Part shown: one piece after another, positions 58,894 to 64,000 of the stretch | How the letters are laid out: each line of letters begins with the position of its first letter | Position numbering within the stretch: the stretch's first letter is position 1 | Assembly: GCF_028640845.1 (NCBI RefSeq) | Contig: NC_080539.1 | Location: 303,462,016-303,526,015, forward strand | DNA length: 64,000 nucleotides | DNA from: Ahaetulla prasina | Lineage: Eukaryota > Chordata > Lepidosauria > Squamata > Colubridae | Direction of reading: 5' to 3' | Notes under the pieces: generated by a model | What the model was told of the DNA's origin: nothing | What the model saw: the letters and a program-made list of their open reading frames with translations, nothing else | The model's database searches: none | Made by a program: the position numbers and the translations under genes

Positions 58894-60183
58894 CAGTGGT
58901 AGTCAACCTGGTCCCTACCGCCCACTAGTGGGCGTTTCAGCTTTCATGGTGGGCGGTAGGGGTTTTGTCCGATACTGAAGCACTTTCCTTTTTTTTAATT
59001 TAATTGACTTTTCAAAAAAAAATTCATAGCATTATTTAAAAACATTTTCATTAGGTTTTCATAAAATTCCCCGTGACAATTTAAATTGGAACGCTTGGTT
59101 CGCCAGTTGCGTCCCTTCCTTGACCGGGATGCCTTATGCACGGTCACTCACGCTCTGGTCACTTCTCGTTTGGATTATTGCAATGCTCTCTACATGGGGC
59201 TGCCCTTGAGGTGCACCCGGAGGCTGCAGTTAGTTCAGAATGCGGCTGCGCGAGTAGTAACGGGAGCCACTCATTGCCCCCATGTAACACCACTGCTATG
59301 CAGTCTGCACTGGCTTCCTGTAGTCTTTCGGGTGCGCTTCAAGATTTTGGTTACCACCTTTAAAGCGCTCCATGGCTTAGGACCCGAGTACTTACGGGAC
59401 TACCTGCTGTTACTTTATGCCTCCCACCGACCCGTACGCTCACACAGAGAGGGTCTTCTCAGGGTGCTGTCCGCCAAACAATGTCGGCTGGCGGCCCCCA
59501 GGGGCAGAGCCTTCTCTGTTGGAGCTCCTACACTCTGGAACGAACTTCTCCCTGGCCTACGCCAAGTGCCTGATCTTCGGACCTTTCGCTGTGAGCTAAA
59601 AACATACTTATTTATTCAAGCGGGACTGGCTTAATAGTTTTATTAAATTTTAATTGGGGTTTACTGTTTTAGGGTTTCTAAATTTTTAAATTTTTAAATT
59701 TTTAATGTTGGCCTTTTGTAATATGCTCTGTTTTAAATTTTTGTTTTTAATTGTATATATATTTAGTTTTTTATCTTTTTGGCTGTACACCGCCCTGAGT
59801 CCTTCGGGAGAAGGGCGGTATAAAAATCTAAATAAATAAATAAATAAATAAATAAATTTCTGAAAATATACTATTTGTATCGCCCGCGCATAAGTTTAGT
59901 TCACGTTACGTAAGTGAAACTAAATGGTGCTATAGTATGACCGCAAACAAAACAGCCTCATCCCAACTAACTGTGAGCCTATCCGTACCAAACCCAATCC
60001 ACGATGCGCGAGAGGTATGCGCAGACGATGATACACAGCGCAGGCTCTTTTGTTTGCAGTCGCACTGGTCAGTACGCAGTTAGATTTGTGATAGTGAGCA
60101 TGAACTGGTGGGCGGTTAGAAAATTTTACTACTAACAGAGATACAAAAGTGGGCGGTAGGTATAAAAAGGTTGACTACCCCTG
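58894..60183. mobile_element. hAT element with exact 8-bp duplication, carrying an inserted LINE
   Basis: The ends CAGTGGTAGTCAACCTGGTC and AAGGTTGACTACCCCTG are complementary, with GGGCGGTAGG subterminal repeats. Both sides are flanked by ATGTAGAT. Without the inserted LINE it is about 520 bp and has no transposase frame, so it is non-autonomous. Confidence 0.9.
59090..59858 (+). mobile_element. Young L2-like LINE 3' fragment nested in the hAT element
   Basis: An open frame to 59634 encodes [40 protein letters not shown] and RTFRCELKTYLFIQAGLA, the RT C-terminus. The tail is CCGCCCTGAGTCCTTCGGGA then AGGGCGGTATAAAAATC and (AAAT)n. It is less damaged than the copy at 54866. Confidence 0.9.
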
Positions 60184-61003
60184 ATGTAGATATTAAGCAG
60201 GAGGGGAGAGAGTGTTGAGTCCTGTGACATTCCACAAAGGAGCATTGTAGAGTGAACTCTTCCCCTACCAACATCAACTGGAATAAACCCACCCACCCAC
60301 CAAGAAAGTAGGGAATCGCTATGCCTACAATTCTGAAACCTGAGAGTCAGTCCAGAGGGATACCATGGTCAACAATATCAAAAACCTCTGAGAGATCAAG
60401 GAGTGCAAGGATGGATGCATCACTTTGATCCCAGGTCCACCGACCGTCAACAAGCATGATCAAGACTGCCTCCATATTGAATCCCAGCCTGAAACCTGAC
60501 TGAAACAAAGTGCACTAAAACAGTGGTTCTTAAACTGACTCAATTTACCCCTTTTCTTGCTCTTTAATATCATTATCCCCACAAAACAAATAAACAAACA
60601 ACATCCCAGACTGTTTTATAGAGATGACTCAGCAGCAGCGGTCCCAAATTGGGTCCTCCACTCAGAAACAAGGAATTACAAATTGCTCAATTACCCCCAG
60701 GTTATGTCCCAATTACCACCAAACTTGATTCAGGATTAGCCACCCTAAGAAACCAGCCATTTAAAGCCTCATTACAAAGTTTGTCAGTTGAATGCCTCCA
60801 TTAGGAAATGTCTGTTCAAAATTTCTCTGTAGAATTAGCACAGAGTGGGTATTTTTTAAGAGTGGATAGAACAGCTATTTTGCACTGAATTAAACTTAAT
60901 TCTGGCTCCAGATCAAAGCTATGTTGTAGAATAGCCTGTTGTAAATAAATTTTCTTTGGATCCTGCCTGATTTCTTGTGACTTCATGGATACAGCCAAGT
61001 ACA

Positions 61004-61385
61004 GATAGTCCTTGACATACAACAGTTTGTTTAGTGACTGTTCGAAGTTATGATGACACTGCAGAACTGACTTATGACTGTTTTTCACATTTACAAGCAT
61101 TGCAGCACTTCCATGATCAAAATTCAGGAGCTTGGCAACTGACTCAAATTTATGACGGTTGCAGTGTCCTGGGGTCATGTGATCATCTTTTGTGACCTTC
61201 TGACAAGCAAAGTCAATGGGGAAACCAGATTCACTTAACAATCATGTTACTTAACAATTGCAGTGATTCACTTAACAACTGTAGCAAGAAAGATCATAAA
61301 ATAGGACAAAACTCACATAACAAATGTCTCACTTAGCAACAAAAATTTTAGGCTGAAATGTGTTCGTAAATCGAGGCCTAGCTGT
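61004..61385. repeat. MITE family C copy
   Basis: The ends are CAGATAGTCCTTGACATAC and TAAATCGAGGCCTAGCTG, partly complementary. The interior is shared with copies at 31304 and 44508. Confidence 0.72.
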
Positions 61386-61547
61386 AGTTTCCCTAACAAC
61401 AATGCTTCCGTGGTAGTAGACATCCCTTTTTCCTGGGATATTTTTCATGTCCCATTCTAGCTCACAGCTCATAGCTGTAAAATTTTGCAATGTTCTCCTT
61501 TCCAAATACTAACCAGGTCTGATTCTGCTTAACGTTTGGAAAATAAA

Positions 61548-61690
61548 AAGTAACAGTAACAGAGTTGAAAGGGACCTTGGAGGTCACCTAGTCCAACCCC
61601 CTGCTCATGCAGGAGACCTGGGATTTGAACCACCAAACTGCCGACCTTATTGATCGTCAAGCTCAGTGTTTTAGCCAGGCAAGTGGTGGC
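61548..61690 (-). repeat. CR1 3' end joined to SINE-like text
   Basis: GAGTTGAAAGGGACCTTGGA and AGTCCAACCCCCTGCTCA are the CR1 3' terminus on the minus strand. AACTGCCGACCTTATTGATC follows and resembles the repeat at 21686. Confidence 0.65.
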
Positions 61691-61879
61691 AAGAGGCCTC
61701 AATCTCTCCATAAACATGGATTTTATTCACGGTACAGATGACGCTCACATGAAAACAAACTATTTAGAGGATCTGCCCTCTTAAAAAACGAAGCACTGTA
61801 CAGAGATTCTGCTTGTTTAATGGAACAAATAATACAAAGGATGCAACGTCAGCATTCTCCAGGACTCCGCTCGGAGCAA

Positions 61880-62480
61880 ATCGAACACGGAACAGAATAC
61901 AAGTAATCCACGCTCGCCCTCCGCAGAACTTGCTCCCGACCCAGCCGCGCGGAAAGAAGGCAGCATCTCGGCCGCCACCGCCACTCTCGCGAAAGCCCCG
62001 TTGGCTCTGCAGGAAGAGCCGCGCTCCCCGCCCATCTCGCCTGGGCGCCGGAGCCAATCCGGCAGTGCCCCATCACTCGCCCTCGGTTCGGAATCTCGGC
62101 GGAAGAGCGGAAGGGGAGGCGAGCGCTCCGGAGCGGGTTCGTTTCCTTGTCGATTTCGCCGAGAAGGGATGGCGGTGCCAGGCGCGTCGGGAAGGATGCT
62201 GCCGCTGCCGCTGCTGCGGGGGCGCCTCTCTGTAGGACTGACCCTGCTGCTCCTCCAGCTCCTCTTTGCGGAGCTGCCGTGCCCGGCTGGAGCCAGCCAG
62301 TTCTCCAAGTGGGAACTGCCGCTGCCCATGGTGAGCTCGCAGGGCAGCCCACCCCGCCACGCCGTCCTTTTGAATGGGCAGGGCGAAGAGGAAGGCAGGT
62401 GGCCTGGATCTGAGGGGGCTGGACGCCCCTGCGCGGGGCAGGGTTGCCGTGAAGGCCAGGGTGGTCGGTTGGAGGCTCTG
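61880..62480. promoter_or_regulatory. TMEM87A: CpG-rich promoter region of TMEM87A
   Basis: This stretch is GC-rich and dense in CpG, in contrast to the AT-rich surroundings. It spans the TMEM87A 5' UTR and first exon, as expected for a housekeeping CpG-island promoter. Limits are by eye. Confidence 0.75.
62169..62330 (+). CDS. TMEM87A: TMEM87A coding exon 1 (5' end only)
   Basis: TMEM87A is a seven-pass Golgi membrane protein with a lumenal GOLD-like domain. The exon has 54 codons: a Leu-rich signal peptide (LTLLLLQLLFAEL) followed by SKWELPLP, which matches the human mature N-terminus SKWHIPIP. The ATG has a strong Kozak context (G at -3, G at +4) and the donor is ATG|GTGAGC. It is the first gene beyond the GANC 5' end and in opposite orientation, as TMEM87A is in human. 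Only this exon lies in the window. The call rests on a short match plus synteny, so TMEM87B or another signal-peptide gene is a remote alternative. Confidence 0.83.
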
Positions 62481-64000
62481 GAGTCACCTGGAGCCTTTCC
62501 ATCTTTCCTGTCTTCCTGGAAAGCTGCCTTCTGGGATGAGGCAGTTTGGGGCAGCTTGTTGTTTGTTTTGGTGTCCGGTTTGACACATCGGGGCAGGGTT
62601 TTTGCCTTTGTTTCGATTTGTAATAACTGAGATTGAACTGGGTCATCGGGAACGATCCATTTTTCAAAATCCTGCCATGTGCCTGTGAATGAAATAAGTA
62701 ATCCGGGAAGCAGGCCACTGAGCTTCCCATACATTATTATTATTTTTATCTCAACGCTATTACCTACAGGTGTGGGATAGGAGATTTGGTTAAAGAGGAA
62801 GAAGATCTTGTGGTTGAAAGGTTGCCCATCCAATTAGAAGGCTAGAAAGGAGGCAGTCACAAAATTGTTCCAAAAAAATCTGTTAATAAAGAGAGTGCAT
62901 TTCATATTCTATTGCTGAAAAGATTAATCTTAGCAGCAGTATGAGCTAATGCTGATGACATTTGCAGAAAGATTTTAGCATCTACTTCTGTTTTATTCAT
63001 GGGATGAATGCTATCATAATCTGGGAACTTCCCCTATCTTAATTTCTCACACAAGAAATGGTATAAGAGTTGTATCTTGAAAGTAATTATTATTGGTATC
63101 TGATAACAAAATACTGGAACAAGGGGGTTTCAGAACGCCAGTGTGGTGAAATATTAACTAAAAGCTGGTGGCAGGCTATCTGAGCCCTTCTCTGGTTTGG
63201 AATTCAGATAGTATATTCTTCCTTGCTACAATCTTTGTGACATATATTAAACTCATTGTGTGAGTTATTGGCTCAAGATAGCAGAGATAAGGGATCAGAA
63301 CAAGGATTTGAACTTGAACATCAGGATGCTTTCAAATAGACATTTGATGAAAGCAACATGCACTTTTTTCTCTTTAGTTGATTGTTATTTGTGTGGGGAA
63401 AAAATCTATAGAAAATTTAGTATATACTGACTGGACCTTCAATTGCAAATTAGACAAGCAGTGCAGGAAAATCATATTTGGGAGTATTCAAAGTACCTAT
63501 CACACCATGTACTTACGGTATATATGTTTAGCTAAAGCAAATTTTCAGTTTTAATTGGGTGCCATTTTTAATACATTGCACCTACAAAGATCTTTCCCCG
63601 CCAAAGGATCTGATATGTATTTTTCTCAGTTGTCTTAATTAAAAGAAAAAAAAAAGACTTATTCAGAGTTTAACTGAACTATTCAGTTTTCAATAGGGTT
63701 TGCTTCTAGGAAAGTATGAATAGAATTATAACCTCAATATGTGTAATAATGGGTATTATAAGAGAACTTTATGCACTTCATTTCAGTGAAGCACTTACGG
63801 TATGATTTCATATGAAAAATCCTGTTGGTGAGTGATAGGTTTGTCTAAGCTACCCATGAATGATTCTGTGTAGCCTTATCTCTGTTTCTTTCTTTCTTAG
63901 TTCGTAATATTTGTACGATCGCCCATTTTACAGACAAGTGACTTTGGGTGGTATACAGTAAAGCTTATATCTGCTTTACTGTATGCCATCAAGCCTGATG
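62331..64000 (+). other. TMEM87A: TMEM87A intron 1 (part)
   Basis: No second exon with conserved TMEM87A text (FGKILF-like) is recognisable before the window end. The GC-rich start fades by about 62480, and the rest is AT-rich without an obvious repeat. Confidence 0.6.

Larger units (their letters stand above)
58800..60520 (-). repeat. Old L2-like LINE fragment split by a hAT element
   Basis: The flanks 58800-58893 and 60192-60520 join into one decayed LINE RT segment (plus-strand text AAAACCTCTGAGAGATCAAG, parallel to AAAGCCGCTGAGAGGTCTAA of the younger LINE near 52170). The hAT element at 58894-60183 interrupts it. Confidence 0.65.

Noticed and set aside
62001..62168. Possible N-terminal extension of TMEM87A in frame upstream
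   Set aside because: The upstream frame is open but starts with TTG, not ATG. It would bury the signal peptide, so the ATG at 62169 is preferred.
61817..62833. Long minus-strand open frames (about 290-340 codons) over the TMEM87A promoter
   Set aside because: They are antisense to the CpG-rich first exon, have no recognisable domain, and reflect low stop frequency in GC-rich DNA.

Overview
The window is vertebrate nuclear DNA, almost certainly from an advanced snake. The evidence is the repeat mix: CR1 LINEs, L3/Snake1-type LINEs whose 3' ends run into (ATTCT)n arrays, BovB-like remnants, tRNA-derived squamate SINEs, an L2-like LINE ending in a CCGCCCT/AGGGCGG hairpin, a nearly intact Gypsy retrotransposon, and many hAT-type MITEs with 8-bp target-site duplications. 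The species cannot be named from the sequence.

Three protein-coding genes are present, in the order known from human 15q15 (CAPN3-GANC-TMEM87A). (1) CAPN3 lies on the minus strand. Exons 1-10 run from the ATG at 17996 down to 2582, and the rest of the gene lies left of the window. Exon lengths equal the human lengths except exon 1 (97 instead of 103 codons) and exon 6 (44 instead of 48 codons). Cys123, His324 and Asn348 form the catalytic triad. (2) GANC lies on the minus strand and is complete: 24 coding exons from 57815 to 29130. All phases match, giving 2748 nt and 915 codons including both GH31 catalytic aspartates. (3) TMEM87A lies on the plus strand. Only first coding exon 62169-62330 is visible, inside a CpG-rich promoter, head-to-head with GANC.

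Layout. 1-2.5 kb: CAPN3 intron 10 with a CR1 tail split by a hAT element and a dead Tc1/mariner. 2.6-18 kb: CAPN3 exons 10 to 1. Intron 5 (8.5 kb) is inflated by a CR1, a 68-bp perfect palindrome, a 4.6-kb Gypsy element and a SINE. 18-29 kb: gene-poor intergenic DNA that ends in a 1.78-kb head-to-tail tandem duplication just downstream of GANC. 29-58 kb: GANC, whose introns carry L3, L2-like, SINE and MITE insertions; a 37-bp-stem hairpin lies in intron 3 and a near full-length but broken L2-like LINE in intron 2. 58-62 kb: intergenic, with a three-level nested transposon. 62-64 kb: TMEM87A exon 1 and part of intron 1.

Functionally, CAPN3 is the muscle calpain protease, GANC a neutral alpha-glucosidase, and TMEM87A a Golgi membrane protein. 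They are neighbours by ancestral synteny, not by pathway. I found no CRISPR, prokaryotic operon or clearly novel protein system. The items most worth follow-up are structural: a GC-AG intron and a weak exon-6 donor in CAPN3, CR1 direct repeats around CAPN3 exons 6-7, the palindrome, the hairpin, the recent tandem duplication, and a young Gypsy copy whose coding frame is nonetheless broken.
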